DNA of 37,405 nucleotides from Oligoflexia bacterium (GTDB lineage: Bacteria; Bdellovibrionota; Bacteriovoracia; Bacteriovoracales; Bacteriovoracaceae), in the NCBI GenBank assembly GCA_015231325.1, contig JADGBS010000014.1, positions 1 through 37,405 on the forward strand, written 5' to 3'. Both the position numbers and the translations under genes were made by a program. Positions 8,449 through 16,081 of this stretch are shown here, in pieces. Position 1 is the stretch's first letter. The number at the start of each line of letters is the position of its first letter. The notes under the pieces were generated by a model. That model ran no database searches. It was not told the DNA's origin and was given only the letters and a program-made list of their open reading frames with translations.

Positions 8449-10391
8449 TGAAATTTAAAATAATAGTATTTTTGGGGATGTTGTTAAGTTTTGCAGCTTT
8501 ACTGCAGATGGATACATACATAGATTTATTTACTTTTATAGAAAGTTCACAGGCGATTGAGGAGGCAGGTGCTAGTACTACGGGACATATTGAAAAAAAA
8601 ATAAAAAAGAAAAAAAAAGAAGATCTAAATGGTTCTAAAAAAAAGAAATCTAAAAAAGTAATTAAAAATACCAATAAAATTGTAAAAACAAAAAATGTAG
8701 AGAAAGATAGAACATATAAAACAGTAATTGAAAAAAAGTCTGAAATAGAGGCAGTAGGGATAGGGGTAGATGAAGATCTTCCGGATACAATTCTAATAAA
8801 AAAATTACGATTAAAGGGCAGATTTCTTTCTTATGCACGATATAGAAAAGAAGTAGAAGAATTGATTGAGGAGAATGTTTCTTCTCAACAAGATAAAGAT
8901 GATGCAAACAATCTTTTGTCGATTTTTACAGCGATCGAGAGAGGCAATTTTTTTGAAAAAAAATTTGATCTCTTGGAAAAAAAGACTACAAGCGAGCTGT
9001 TTTCATTTTTAAGACCATGGATAATAAATTTAAATAAATTGATTTATTTCAAAAATGAATTTAGTCAGATACTGAGAAATAACCCCAAAATAGCAGCAGA
9101 AAAGTTGGAACATGTTTCTCTTTTATGTCCAAAAACGCCAATTTCTCCAGTTACTAGCTATGATAGGTTACTAGACAAATACTTCCAGAAGGTATGTTAT
9201 AAATTATTTTTTGAATCTGCTGAAAAATTTTTACCACATATAAGTAAGAACACTGAATACGATACAGTATTTTCGGCGGTAGTTACAGGATTTATAAAAA
9301 ATAACTTTAAATACATTGTAAATAATAAAATTTATAATTTTGTGTTAAATCATTTTATTGATCAAATAATTTATTTTTCACAACGAAACAACATGCAAGA
9401 TAATGTTGGATATTTTTTATTGCATCAGAAAATATCTGATGCATTGAGTGCGCAATATATCGAAAATAATATTACTCCTGATCCACAGATTTTAAAAAGG
9501 ATTGTCATTTCTTCGGAACTTACTAGATTTGTTCAGGGATCAGATTTTGAAAAGAGTAATGTACAACAATTTATTTCCAGGGAATTAAAGAACTTATCGT
9601 CGGGTGTTATTGGTTTACTAAAAGGTCAGTGGGGACAAGATGTAGATGAAAGCGAGGTAGAGACAAAAATAAGTCAGTTGTTGATGTTTTTTGAACTTAA
9701 TAAAAGTGAACTGGTTTTTTCAGAGATATATAGTTTTTTCTCGTATATGGGAAAATTATTGCTAAACAGAGGATTTTATAAATCAAGTGAAAAAATATTT
9801 AAAATTTCTTTGGAACTAGTTAAAAGTGATAAAGAGTATTATGAAGTAATATTTTATTTAATTTGGATAAACGTTTTTCAGGGAGATTACAAATATTGTG
9901 AAAAAATAGTAAATGATTATCACTTAAATGAAAAACTGGATAAATTGCCACCTAGATTGATATTTTGGATTGCTTATTCGGTCTATAAGCTTAACTATCA
10001 TTCATTGGCCCAAAAATATTTCAAAAAAGTGATCGATTTATACCCTGTATCGTATTATTCAATTATGTCTTCGAAAATGATGTCGAATGTTAATACTGAA
10101 GTGGATGAAAGGCCAACAGAAAGAGTGGGTATACCAATTAAAAAGATTGATGGAACAAATCAACAATTTTTGGTTCCATTAATAGAAGAAAATGACAAAA
10201 ATGTTTTATGTGAATCACTTCTTTCCCCAAAGCAGCTAACGAATAGATTAGGAACTGCTAATGTGGTTAAGAGAATACAATTATGGCAGGATATCGGTAG
10301 TAATTTTATGACTGCAGTGGAAATTAATGACGCAAAAAAAGATATAAAAAATGGAAATGATATAGAAAATATAGAGAATAAGAGTATATAA
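8448..10391 (+). CDS. lytic murein transglycosylase, N-terminal helical part (frame broken)
   Basis: N-terminal part of a soluble-lytic-transglycosylase-like protein, which cleaves peptidoglycan between MurNAc and GlcNAc. It begins with a signal/anchor helix (KIIVFLGMLLSFAALL), then a very lysine-rich linker (KKIKKKKKEDLNGSKKKKSKK). A long superhelical TPR-like region follows, with IFWIAYSVYKLNYHSLAQKY near its end, as in Slt70-type U-domains. The catalytic domain is absent from this frame; the frame ends in an Asn/Lys-rich stretch (IKNGNDIENIENKSI). The catalytic domain follows immediately in another frame. The gene is coupled to the sensor-like gene upstream by a one-base overlap. Confidence 0.8.
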   Translation: MKFKIIVFLGMLLSFAALLQMDTYIDLFTFIESSQAIEEAGASTTGHIEKKIKKKKKEDLNGSKKKKSKKVIKNTNKIVKTKNVEKDRTYKTVIEKKSEIEAVGIGVDEDLPDTILIKKLRLKGRFLSYARYRKEVEELIEENVSSQQDKDDANNLLSIFTAIERGNFFEKKFDLLEKKTTSELFSFLRPWIINLNKLIYFKNEFSQILRNNPKIAAEKLEHVSLLCPKTPISPVTSYDRLLDKYFQKVCYKLFFESAEKFLPHISKNTEYDTVFSAVVTGFIKNNFKYIVNNKIYNFVLNHFIDQIIYFSQRNNMQDNVGYFLLHQKISDALSAQYIENNITPDPQILKRIVISSELTRFVQGSDFEKSNVQQFISRELKNLSSGVIGLLKGQWGQDVDESEVETKISQLLMFFELNKSELVFSEIYSFFSYMGKLLLNRGFYKSSEKIFKISLELVKSDKEYYEVIFYLIWINVFQGDYKYCEKIVNDYHLNEKLDKLPPRLIFWIAYSVYKLNYHSLAQKYFKKVIDLYPVSYYSIMSSKMMSNVNTEVDERPTERVGIPIKKIDGTNQQFLVPLIEENDKNVLCESLLSPKQLTNRLGTANVVKRIQLWQDIGSNFMTAVEINDAKKDIKNGNDIENIENKSI

Positions 10392-11221
10392 CAAGCGATC
10401 CAATTCCATTATCTACTCAAATAGTATTGTTGGCGGCAAATATTTTGTCTACTAAAGGAAATTATTTGCAATCATTTCCGTTGATAATGAATCTATTGGA
10501 TTCAAAGGGAATGCCAGTGAATAATATTTTATTATTCACATTGTTTCCAAATCCATATAGTGAGTTGATAAAAAAACTGGCCATCGAGGCCGGTCTAGAT
10601 CCATTAATAGTCACTTCACTGATAAAACAAGAGTCCGCCTTCAATGCGGATGCAGTTTCTTCTGCTGGTGCCAGAGGACTGATGCAATTGATGCCGTTAA
10701 CAGCAAAATCAATAAAAAAGAAGGTGCGTAGGGAGCAGCTGGCCATACCTGAACATAACCTTAGAATAGGTATTACTTATTTAAAAAAACTGTTAATACG
10801 TTATAATGGAAATTTAATTTACTCGTTGATGGCGTACAACGCTGGGGAGAAGAATGCAGATAGATGGATAAAGCATATTTTCCCAAAACTCTCCGATCAG
10901 TTACAAATTGTGGAGGCCATTCCCTTTTCCGAAACGCAAGGATACGTACAGACAATAGTAAGAAATATTTTCTTTTATAAGTTGCTTTATGATATTCCAT
11001 TAAAAAAACACATTAAAGACTCTAAAAGCTACAGTGAAATTTTTGGATTAAAGTTGAACGATGTTTTTGATAAGCATGCTCTATCTGGTGCTTCTTTTAT
11101 GGATGGTGATCTTTCTAAAAACTTTGAGAACTGTACAAACGGTAGTAAGATAAGGGAGGTTGCAGAGAGCAATGGTTCTGCTGGCAGTCTTCCGCTTTCT
11201 TTGCCCAAAAAGGCTCTTTGA
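10382..11221 (+). CDS. lytic murein transglycosylase, catalytic SLT domain (frame broken)
   Basis: Catalytic domain of the same protein in frame 2. Motifs are IKQESAFNADAVSSAGARGL with the catalytic Glu in QES, GLMQLMPLTA, and SLMAYNAGEKNADRW. These are the SLT family 1 signatures. The frame is open only from 10382, so the break lies within AATAAGAGTATATAACA at about 10379-10391. Removing one TA from TATATA joins ENKSI directly to TSDPIP and restores one protein of about 920 residues. The first start codon in the frame, TTG 10427, has no clear ribosome site. A C-terminal Ser/Gly-rich tail follows the domain. Confidence 0.85.
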   Translation, partial: EYITSDPIPLSTQIVLLAANILSTKGNYLQSFPLIMNLLDSKGMPVNNILLFTLFPNPYSELIKKLAIEAGLDPLIVTSLIKQESAFNADAVSSAGARGLMQLMPLTAKSIKKKVRREQLAIPEHNLRIGITYLKKLLIRYNGNLIYSLMAYNAGEKNADRWIKHIFPKLSDQLQIVEAIPFSETQGYVQTIVRNIFFYKLLYDIPLKKHIKDSKSYSEIFGLKLNDVFDKHALSGASFMDGDLSKNFENCTNGSKIREVAESNGSAGSLPLSLPKKAL

Positions 11222-11236
11222 TGTTTGAAAATATAG

Positions 11237-11266
11237 TTGATGGTTCTTGCGGTTTGTGTTTATATT
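11237..11266 (+). promoter_or_regulatory. promoter for tRNA-Arg
   Basis: A -35-like TTGATG at 11237-11242 and -10-like TATATT at 11261-11266 are separated by 18 bases. The expected transcription start is two or three bases before the mature tRNA 5' end at 11276. This is prediction from consensus only. Confidence 0.45.
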
Positions 11267-11275
11267 CAAAATAGT

Positions 11276-11352
11276 GCAGACGTAGCTCAGTTGGATAGAG
11301 CATCTGACTACGAATCAGAAGGTCACAGGTTCGAATCCTGTCGTTTGCGCCA
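11276..11352 (+). tRNA. tRNA-Arg (anticodon ACG)
   Basis: A complete 77-base cloverleaf with encoded CCA. The acceptor stem is GCAGACG/CGTTTGC with one G-U pair, and the D-arm contains TAGCTCAGTTGGATAGAGCA. The anticodon stem TCTGA/TCAGA closes the loop CTACGAA with anticodon ACG at 11310-11312. The T-arm is ACAGG-TTCGAAT-CCTGT and the discriminator base is G. A34 of ACG is the standard substrate for inosine editing by TadA, encoded less than 1 kb downstream. Confidence 0.97.
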
Positions 11353-11410
11353 TTCTTCCCTCCCTACAGTACAACTCATGATATGATCAGATGGGCAAAA
11401 TTTAGAATGT

Positions 11411-11440
11411 TTGGCACATCGTTGCTTTCGATTGTAGAAT
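11411..11440 (+). promoter_or_regulatory. promoter positioned for a leaderless mRNA
   Basis: TTGGCA at 11411-11416 and TAGAAT at 11435-11440 are 18 bases apart. The predicted transcription start about seven bases after the -10 falls on or beside the A of ATG 11447, and no Shine-Dalgarno sequence exists in the gap. Confidence 0.5.
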
Positions 11441-11446
11441 CTATAT

Positions 11447-12241
11447 ATGAAGCTTTTTTGGATTAAAAATTTGAGATGGGGGCAAGAGTTCAAAAAGGTC
11501 GCCTCGTTGTATCTCTCTTTTTCTATACTTATATCATTAGGTATTGTCTTGGAATGGGTAGTCAAAGAGATTAATTTATGGGGGATGCTGTTACGCTTAG
11601 CAGTAATGGGCATACTGTGCCGGTTGGCATATAGGTCTATGAAAAAACTATATTATACGTTTTGGTTTTTTGCTTCCCTCTTCTTTTTGTATGCAGCGAC
11701 TAAACTATTTCACTATTTGGCAGTGGACCTTAATTGGCAATTGGCCCAGGTTTATTTTTTGGTATTGGTGGTAATTTTAGTGGTAGGACATATTCTTTCT
11801 TCGCCAATCTACTATCCACGAGTACGTTGGTGGATATATGATTTTCGCTACAGAGGGGATTTGATAATAAAGGTTAGATTGCCAAATACAGAGAATTCTT
11901 CCAACTATTTGAACCGACAAACGTTTAATGGAAGACTGACTGATTTGCGAAGAGGGGCCGGCTGTGTACTTCTTTTCGAGCGATTGCAGGTTGGTGATAG
12001 AATATTCATTTATGCTGACTCGAAATATTCCGAAATTAGGTTAGTAGCAATGGTGGTGAGCGTACGTGAGTACTCCTTGGGAAGAGGATATATTCATGGA
12101 GTAAAATTTATTTTCGATGACGCTGAGGAGAGGCAATCATACATCGGATTTTCTAAATATTGGAGAGAGGAGATAAAGATCAAGATCCAGCAGGAATTTG
12201 AAGAGAAGCAAAATGAAAATAATTTTGTGGAGTTTTTGTAA
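11447..12241 (+). CDS. membrane protein with PilZ-like domain
   Basis: A 264-residue protein with four hydrophobic segments in the first 125 residues and a C-terminal beta-rich domain beginning YYPRVRWWIYDFRYR. The pattern resembles PilZ, the c-di-GMP-binding fold. The second motif, usually D-x-S-x-x-G, reads TDLRRGAG, and the segment ends with HGVKFIF, like the PilZ G-[VI]-x-F strand. The first arginine motif is only loosely recognisable, so c-di-GMP binding is uncertain. There is no clear ribosome site before ATG 11447, but a good promoter ends six bases upstream. Its stop overlaps the tadA start by one base (TAATG). Confidence 0.6.
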   Translation: MKLFWIKNLRWGQEFKKVASLYLSFSILISLGIVLEWVVKEINLWGMLLRLAVMGILCRLAYRSMKKLYYTFWFFASLFFLYAATKLFHYLAVDLNWQLAQVYFLVLVVILVVGHILSSPIYYPRVRWWIYDFRYRGDLIIKVRLPNTENSSNYLNRQTFNGRLTDLRRGAGCVLLFERLQVGDRIFIYADSKYSEIRLVAMVVSVREYSLGRGYIHGVKFIFDDAEERQSYIGFSKYWREEIKIKIQQEFEEKQNENNFVEFL

Positions 12242-12747
12242 TGATTTGTGATCCTGATCCCATGTCTCTAGATAATTTTGATCTCCATCGTTCGTATTTG
12301 GAATATTCTATAGCACAGGCACAGATAGCTCGAAAAAGTGGGGAGATTCCCGTGGGTGCTGTTGTTGTCGATTTTATACAAAAAAAAATTTTATCGTCAG
12401 AATACAACCAGAGAACATTGCCACCGTACAATCCATGTGGGCATGCAGAAATATTAGCGTTACAGGCGGCCAGCAAGGGTGGCTGGCGTCTTAATGCCTG
12501 TGTTATTTATGTTACCTTAGAACCGTGTCCAATGTGTTTGGGGGCAATGGTGCAGAGTAGAATTGGGGGATTAGTTTTTGGCGCATATGATAAAAAAGGA
12601 GGCGCCATTTCATTAGGATATTGTCTTCATCGAGATTTTAGACTAAATCACCGTTTTCCAGTTATGGGTGGAGTCGAAGAAGAGAGGTGCGCAGGGATGC
12701 TGAGCGCTTTTTTTAAATTAAAACGAATAAAACTAAAAGGAATTTAG
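12241..12747 (+). CDS. tadA: tRNA adenosine(34) deaminase
   Basis: TadA converts A34 to inosine in tRNA-Arg(ACG), letting it decode CGU, CGC and CGA. The 168-residue protein has the cytidine-deaminase-fold zinc site HAEILALQAA (His ligand and catalytic Glu) and PCPMCLGAM (two Cys ligands), preceded by GEIPVGAVVV as in E. coli TadA. It begins one base inside the stop of the PilZ-like gene, so is probably translated by coupling; MSLDNF a few codons in is an alternative start. Its tRNA substrate gene lies in the same direction just upstream. It converges with glpK with only one base between stops. Confidence 0.95.
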   Translation: MICDPDPMSLDNFDLHRSYLEYSIAQAQIARKSGEIPVGAVVVDFIQKKILSSEYNQRTLPPYNPCGHAEILALQAASKGGWRLNACVIYVTLEPCPMCLGAMVQSRIGGLVFGAYDKKGGAISLGYCLHRDFRLNHRFPVMGGVEEERCAGMLSAFFKLKRIKLKGI

Positions 12748-12748
12748 T

Positions 12749-14359
12749 TCACAGGTATAATTTTTTTATAACATCGTTCCATTGTTTAATTTTGTTTTTG
12801 TAAAAGGTTTTGGTTCGAGGATCTGAGGATGGGAAGAAGCGGCGCTCCTCTCTCCAAAATTTTTTGGTTTCGGAAAGTTTGAGTATGCCTAATCCGATCG
12901 CTGCGCCTAGCGCGGCACCATAGGCCGTGGTTTCTGTAACTTCTGGTCGGACAATTGGCAGATCAGAGATGTTTGCTTGAATTTCCATTAAAAGGTTATT
13001 GCTCGATGCGCCACCATCAACGGTGAGAGCATATAATGTTGAACCATTGTTCATAGTGTTGGCCGTTACAGTTGTCGAAGAGACAGAAATGCCTTTTGAA
13101 AGATCCGTAGTAAATGCGGTGAGAAGATCGTTGATGGATAGTGCGATTCCCTCGAGACAAGCACGGGAGAGATGACTCATCTGAGTATCCCTGGTTATTC
13201 CTACTATGGCCCCCTTAGCGTCAGATTTCCAGTATGGAGATCCAATTCCAGTAAAAAATGGAAGAAAAAGGATATGTTCCATCTCTTGCAAATCTCGTAC
13301 TTGATGTGCTAACGCCTCAATATCAGAACTGTTTTTAAACAGTACCAACTGGTCTCGCATCCATTGGACTGCTGCCCCAGCGATATAAGAACTTCCCTCT
13401 AGTGCATACTGAATTTTATTTTTATGCCGATATGCGACTGTAGTTAAAAGTCCGGAATTGGAATAGACCAAGTCTTCTCCGGTATTCATTAAGAGAAATG
13501 CCCCGGTGCCGTATGTGCACTTAACATCTCCTCTATCGATTCCTCCCTGCCCAAGAAGCGCTGACTGTTGATCTCCCATTAAGCAGCTAATTGGGATTCC
13601 GTCTGGTAAAAAGCCAACTCCCGCTGTTTTACCAAAATCAGAGAAAGTATCATTAATTACAGGTAGAATTTTTGTATTTATTGCAAAAAAATCAAGCAAA
13701 TCATTATCCCATTCACCTGTTTTGATATTCATCAGAAGGTATCTTGATGCGTTTGTTACGTCAGTGAAATAGGATTTTCCGGAGGTTAATTTATACAGCA
13801 AAAAAGTATCTATTGTGCCAAAAAAAAGATCTTGGTTATTCAATCCCCTTTGAACTTGCAAATTATTTTTTAATGCCCAAAGAATTTTTGTGGCAGAAAA
13901 ATATGGATCGATGGTGAGTCCAGTTTTTTGTTGCACCCAAGGTCCACGTCCTTCCTTGACCAATTGCTGACAGTAGTCAGTTGTTCTGCGGTCCTGCCAT
14001 ACGATGGCGGGCATTAGACCGTTTCCTTTTTTATTGAATGCAGCAACGGTTTCTCGTTGGTTAGTAATGCCGATAGTTATGATTTGTTTTCCATCTACCG
14101 AATACTTTTTTAGTAATTCCAGAGTAGAACTTCTTACCGATGCCCAAATATCATCTAAGTGATGTTCTACTTCTCCTGGGCAGGGAAAGTGCTGCGCAAA
14201 CTCGGTTGTGACTTTACCGACAAAAGAAAAGTCGTTACTGTTAACCAAGGCACAGGTAGTTCCGGTAGTACCTTGATCTATTGAGAGGATGTAGCTCTGA
14301 TTTGATATCATATTTGATCTCGCATTTTGTGTCACTTTTTGTGTCACGGTTGGTATCAC
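12749..14359 (-). CDS. glpK: glycerol kinase
   Basis: Phosphorylates glycerol to glycerol-3-phosphate with ATP (FGGY kinase family). Motifs in order are ILSIDQGTTGTTCALV (phosphate-1), GITNQRETVAAF and AIVWQDRRT (substrate side), GTGAFLLMNTG (second phosphate motif), and VDGGASSNNLLMEIQANI (adenosine). At 536 residues from GTG 14359 it is longer than the roughly 500-residue family. The extra N-terminus, containing TVTQKVTQN encoded by a short GTGACACAAAA duplication, is probably not native, and ATG 14311 just before SNQSYILSID is a likelier start. It is the last gene of the long minus-strand cluster, four bases after the Flp/TadE-like gene. Confidence 0.95.
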   Translation of the reverse strand: MIPTVTQKVTQNARSNMISNQSYILSIDQGTTGTTCALVNSNDFSFVGKVTTEFAQHFPCPGEVEHHLDDIWASVRSSTLELLKKYSVDGKQIITIGITNQRETVAAFNKKGNGLMPAIVWQDRRTTDYCQQLVKEGRGPWVQQKTGLTIDPYFSATKILWALKNNLQVQRGLNNQDLFFGTIDTFLLYKLTSGKSYFTDVTNASRYLLMNIKTGEWDNDLLDFFAINTKILPVINDTFSDFGKTAGVGFLPDGIPISCLMGDQQSALLGQGGIDRGDVKCTYGTGAFLLMNTGEDLVYSNSGLLTTVAYRHKNKIQYALEGSSYIAGAAVQWMRDQLVLFKNSSDIEALAHQVRDLQEMEHILFLPFFTGIGSPYWKSDAKGAIVGITRDTQMSHLSRACLEGIALSINDLLTAFTTDLSKGISVSSTTVTANTMNNGSTLYALTVDGGASSNNLLMEIQANISDLPIVRPEVTETTAYGAALGAAIGLGILKLSETKKFWREERRFFPSSDPRTKTFYKNKIKQWNDVIKKLYL

Positions 14360-14362
14360 AGA

Positions 14363-14602
14363 TTATCGAATACTCACTTTTTCACTTTCACTAACAATTT
14401 TGACCATTCTAACCCACATTGTCGCAATTCGATCATTGGTGACTCGCAGAACTGTCAAAGAGAGGATTACTACCAGAGATAAGAGCATAACGAATTCTAT
14501 TAAAACCTGACCGGAATTGTTTTGTTTTTTATCATTTTTTGATAATTTTTTTTGCCTGGTCCTATGTAATGGGTGTAGCAGAATAATTTTTGTTAGTTTC
14601 AT
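14363..14602 (-). CDS. Flp/TadE-like pseudopilin
   Basis: A 79-residue protein with a long basic leader (LHRTRQKKLSKNDKKQ), then NNSGQVLIEFVMLLSLVVIL and a short soluble tail. Gly followed by QVLIEF places Glu at +5 after a potential prepilin-peptidase site and leads into one hydrophobic helix. This is the class III (Flp/TadE) prepilin arrangement. It lies in a cluster of housekeeping genes, about 18 kb from the Tad secretion genes in this window, so it could be an orphan substrate for that machine. No Shine-Dalgarno is obvious, and a 7-bp hairpin abuts the ATG. The family call rests on one motif and is moderate. Confidence 0.6.
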   Translation of the reverse strand: MKLTKIILLHPLHRTRQKKLSKNDKKQNNSGQVLIEFVMLLSLVVILSLTVLRVTNDRIATMWVRMVKIVSESEKVSIR

Positions 14603-14603
14603 G

Positions 14604-14620
14604 TTGTTATTTTATAACAA
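14604..14620 (-). repeat. 7-bp inverted repeat at a translation start
   Basis: TTGTTAT and ATAACAA flank a 3-base loop and end one base before the ATG of the pseudopilin-like gene (14602). In RNA this would form a small AU hairpin over the ribosome-binding region; it lacks a following T-tract, so it is not a standard terminator. Confidence 0.5.
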
Positions 14621-14647
14621 TTTTAAACAAAAAAAGCGTCCAGGAAA

Positions 14648-15109
14648 TTATTGGGTAGATGCAGCAGATTTTAGCAAATTTTTGAAATATGCCTCAATTT
14701 CTGGTGTGTAATTGTCATCTACTGATAATTTGTTTTCAACGATGTTGTGCTCGGCCAAAATTTCTTGGGCCTTGTTCAAACGAGAAGTGAGTGTCAACAT
14801 CAACTTTGACGCCCAGTCGGGCATTGTGGCAAGAACACTCAAAATGTCCGTTTTAGTAATTGGCGATAGCTCAGAATCTTCGATAGCGATAGCAATACAG
14901 TTAGTTGGTCGGTTTTCAAAAATTTCTATCATTCCTAAAAATTCTCTTTCACCTAGGTTGGCCAAAGGAATCAGTCGCTTATTTGCGCTTTCTTTTAATA
15001 GTTGAACCTTACCTTTTTTTATGATGTACAGCTGCGCAAGCTCCATTCCCTCAGTGAATATTATCTGGTCTTTATGAAAAAATATATTCTGATTTGATTT
15101 TTCCTTCAT
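14648..15109 (-). CDS. cyclic-nucleotide-binding domain protein
   Basis: A 153-residue Crp/PKA-type beta-barrel domain: FHKDQIIFTEGMELAQLYII, KKGKVQLL, and LGEREFLGMIEIFENRPTNC, matching the core and phosphate-binding-cassette region. The cassette lacks the standard RAAS arrangement (it reads RPTNCIAIA), so cAMP binding is doubtful. A C-terminal helix follows but no helix-turn-helix, so it is not a DNA-binding Crp. It starts inside the 3' end of the Ppx/GppA-like gene (38-base overlap), which argues for coupled expression. It could be a stand-alone sensor for a partner protein. Confidence 0.8.
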   Translation of the reverse strand: MKEKSNQNIFFHKDQIIFTEGMELAQLYIIKKGKVQLLKESANKRLIPLANLGEREFLGMIEIFENRPTNCIAIAIEDSELSPITKTDILSVLATMPDWASKLMLTLTSRLNKAQEILAEHNIVENKLSVDDNYTPEIEAYFKNLLKSAASTQ

Positions 15110-16025
15110 ACAAAAGTCCGTGTCTTAGTCCATGAGTAGATATGTTTATATATTTAATTTTCAGTACATTTAATAACGAACTGAGAAGAATATTTCCACC
15201 AATTATTGTTTTTGCCCTCTCTCCTAAAAATGGGTAGATTTGTTTTAATTCTTTTTCAGTTGAGTAAGCTAGTTTAGTTTGGGTCTTCATTAAATCGTCG
15301 ATGCTGATACGCATTCCCTGGATGTTATCCGCGATAAATGACTCATTGTTTCCTGTAATGATATTGGCCAAAGTAGTTGCCGTGCCGCCAATGGTAATGA
15401 CTGGGAAGCCAGAAAGTATTAACGATGATAATGACGATAAAAATGATGGTGGTAGTGATAGTGACAGTGAAGCGATGGAGGAAGTAAGTTGTTGAGGGGA
15501 CAATTCAGTTACTAGCAAGGCACCGAGGGGAATACTCACATAGGAGACAATTTTAAACGGTGAGTTTTCTACAATAATTATTTCGGTAGAGGCACCACCT
15601 AAATCAATAATAATAACGTTAAGTGGTTGTCCATTTTTAGAAGAAAAACCGGACGTGACCCCCAGGGCAGAGTAATAAGCTTCGCCCTCGGTTGATAATA
15701 TATTTATCTTAAATCCTAACTTTTTTTCTATTTCTTGGAAAAAAGTTGAAGAGTTATTGGCGATACGTGCGGCTTCAGTAGCACAGGCCAAAGTTTCACT
15801 AGTTGTAATCTTCTTAGAAATCAGTATTTTGTGGTATTCATCTAGTGTTTTGTATGTTCTTTCTAGTGCGGTAGCAGAAAATTGCTTAGATTGGTTCAGC
15901 CCTTCGGCCAAGCGGGTAATTTGTGAATACTCTTCTCTCTGGGAACTATTTTTGTCTTTAAGCGACATTAAAACACTATTGGAACCGATGTCAATGGCCG
16001 CATTAATGTTTTTGTTATCAATCAT
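15072..16025 (-). CDS. Ppx/GppA family phosphatase
   Basis: Exopolyphosphatase or pppGpp phosphatase family (ASKHA fold), 317 residues, the length of short single-module Ppx/GppA proteins. Motifs include AAIDIGSNSVLMSLKD (phosphate-1 loop), TEAARIANNSSTFF, IDLGGASTEIIIVENS (phosphate-2) and ITIGGTATTLANI. The substrate, polyphosphate or pppGpp, cannot be decided from the sequence. The segment after SIPLGAL carries a serine/leucine-rich run (SSIASLSLSLPPSFLSSLSS) that looks like a low-complexity insert. It overlaps the next gene by 38 bases. A 14-bp tandem repeat lies immediately upstream. Confidence 0.88.
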   Translation of the reverse strand: MIDNKNINAAIDIGSNSVLMSLKDKNSSQREEYSQITRLAEGLNQSKQFSATALERTYKTLDEYHKILISKKITTSETLACATEAARIANNSSTFFQEIEKKLGFKINILSTEGEAYYSALGVTSGFSSKNGQPLNVIIIDLGGASTEIIIVENSPFKIVSYVSIPLGALLVTELSPQQLTSSIASLSLSLPPSFLSSLSSLILSGFPVITIGGTATTLANIITGNNESFIADNIQGMRISIDDLMKTQTKLAYSTEKELKQIYPFLGERAKTIIGGNILLSSLLNVLKIKYINISTHGLRHGLLYEGKIKSEYIFS

Positions 16026-16039
16026 TTTTTTGCATCTTT

Positions 16040-16081
16040 CTGTTTAGTGTTTACTGTTTAGTGCTTATTGTTTAGTGCTTA
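16040..16081 (-). repeat. three 14-bp tandem repeats at the mtnA 3' end
   Basis: Units on the plus strand are CTGTTTAGTGTTTA, CTGTTTAGTGCTTA and TTGTTTAGTGCTTA, directly adjacent with one or two differences each. The last unit covers the final codons and stop of mtnA (CAC TAA on the minus strand). Each unit contains in-frame TAA on that strand, so gain or loss of units would leave the protein end unchanged. Confidence 0.85.

Noticed and set aside
10330-10342. A7 run as a -1 slippage site for the lytic transglycosylase
   Set aside because: Slipping there enters a frame that hits TGA within a few codons; the open window for the shift begins only at 10382.
14517-14711. 64-residue plus-strand ORF between the pseudopilin and cNMP genes
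   Set aside because: It lies opposite the start regions of real minus-strand genes, is Phe/Cys-rich and has no ribosome site.
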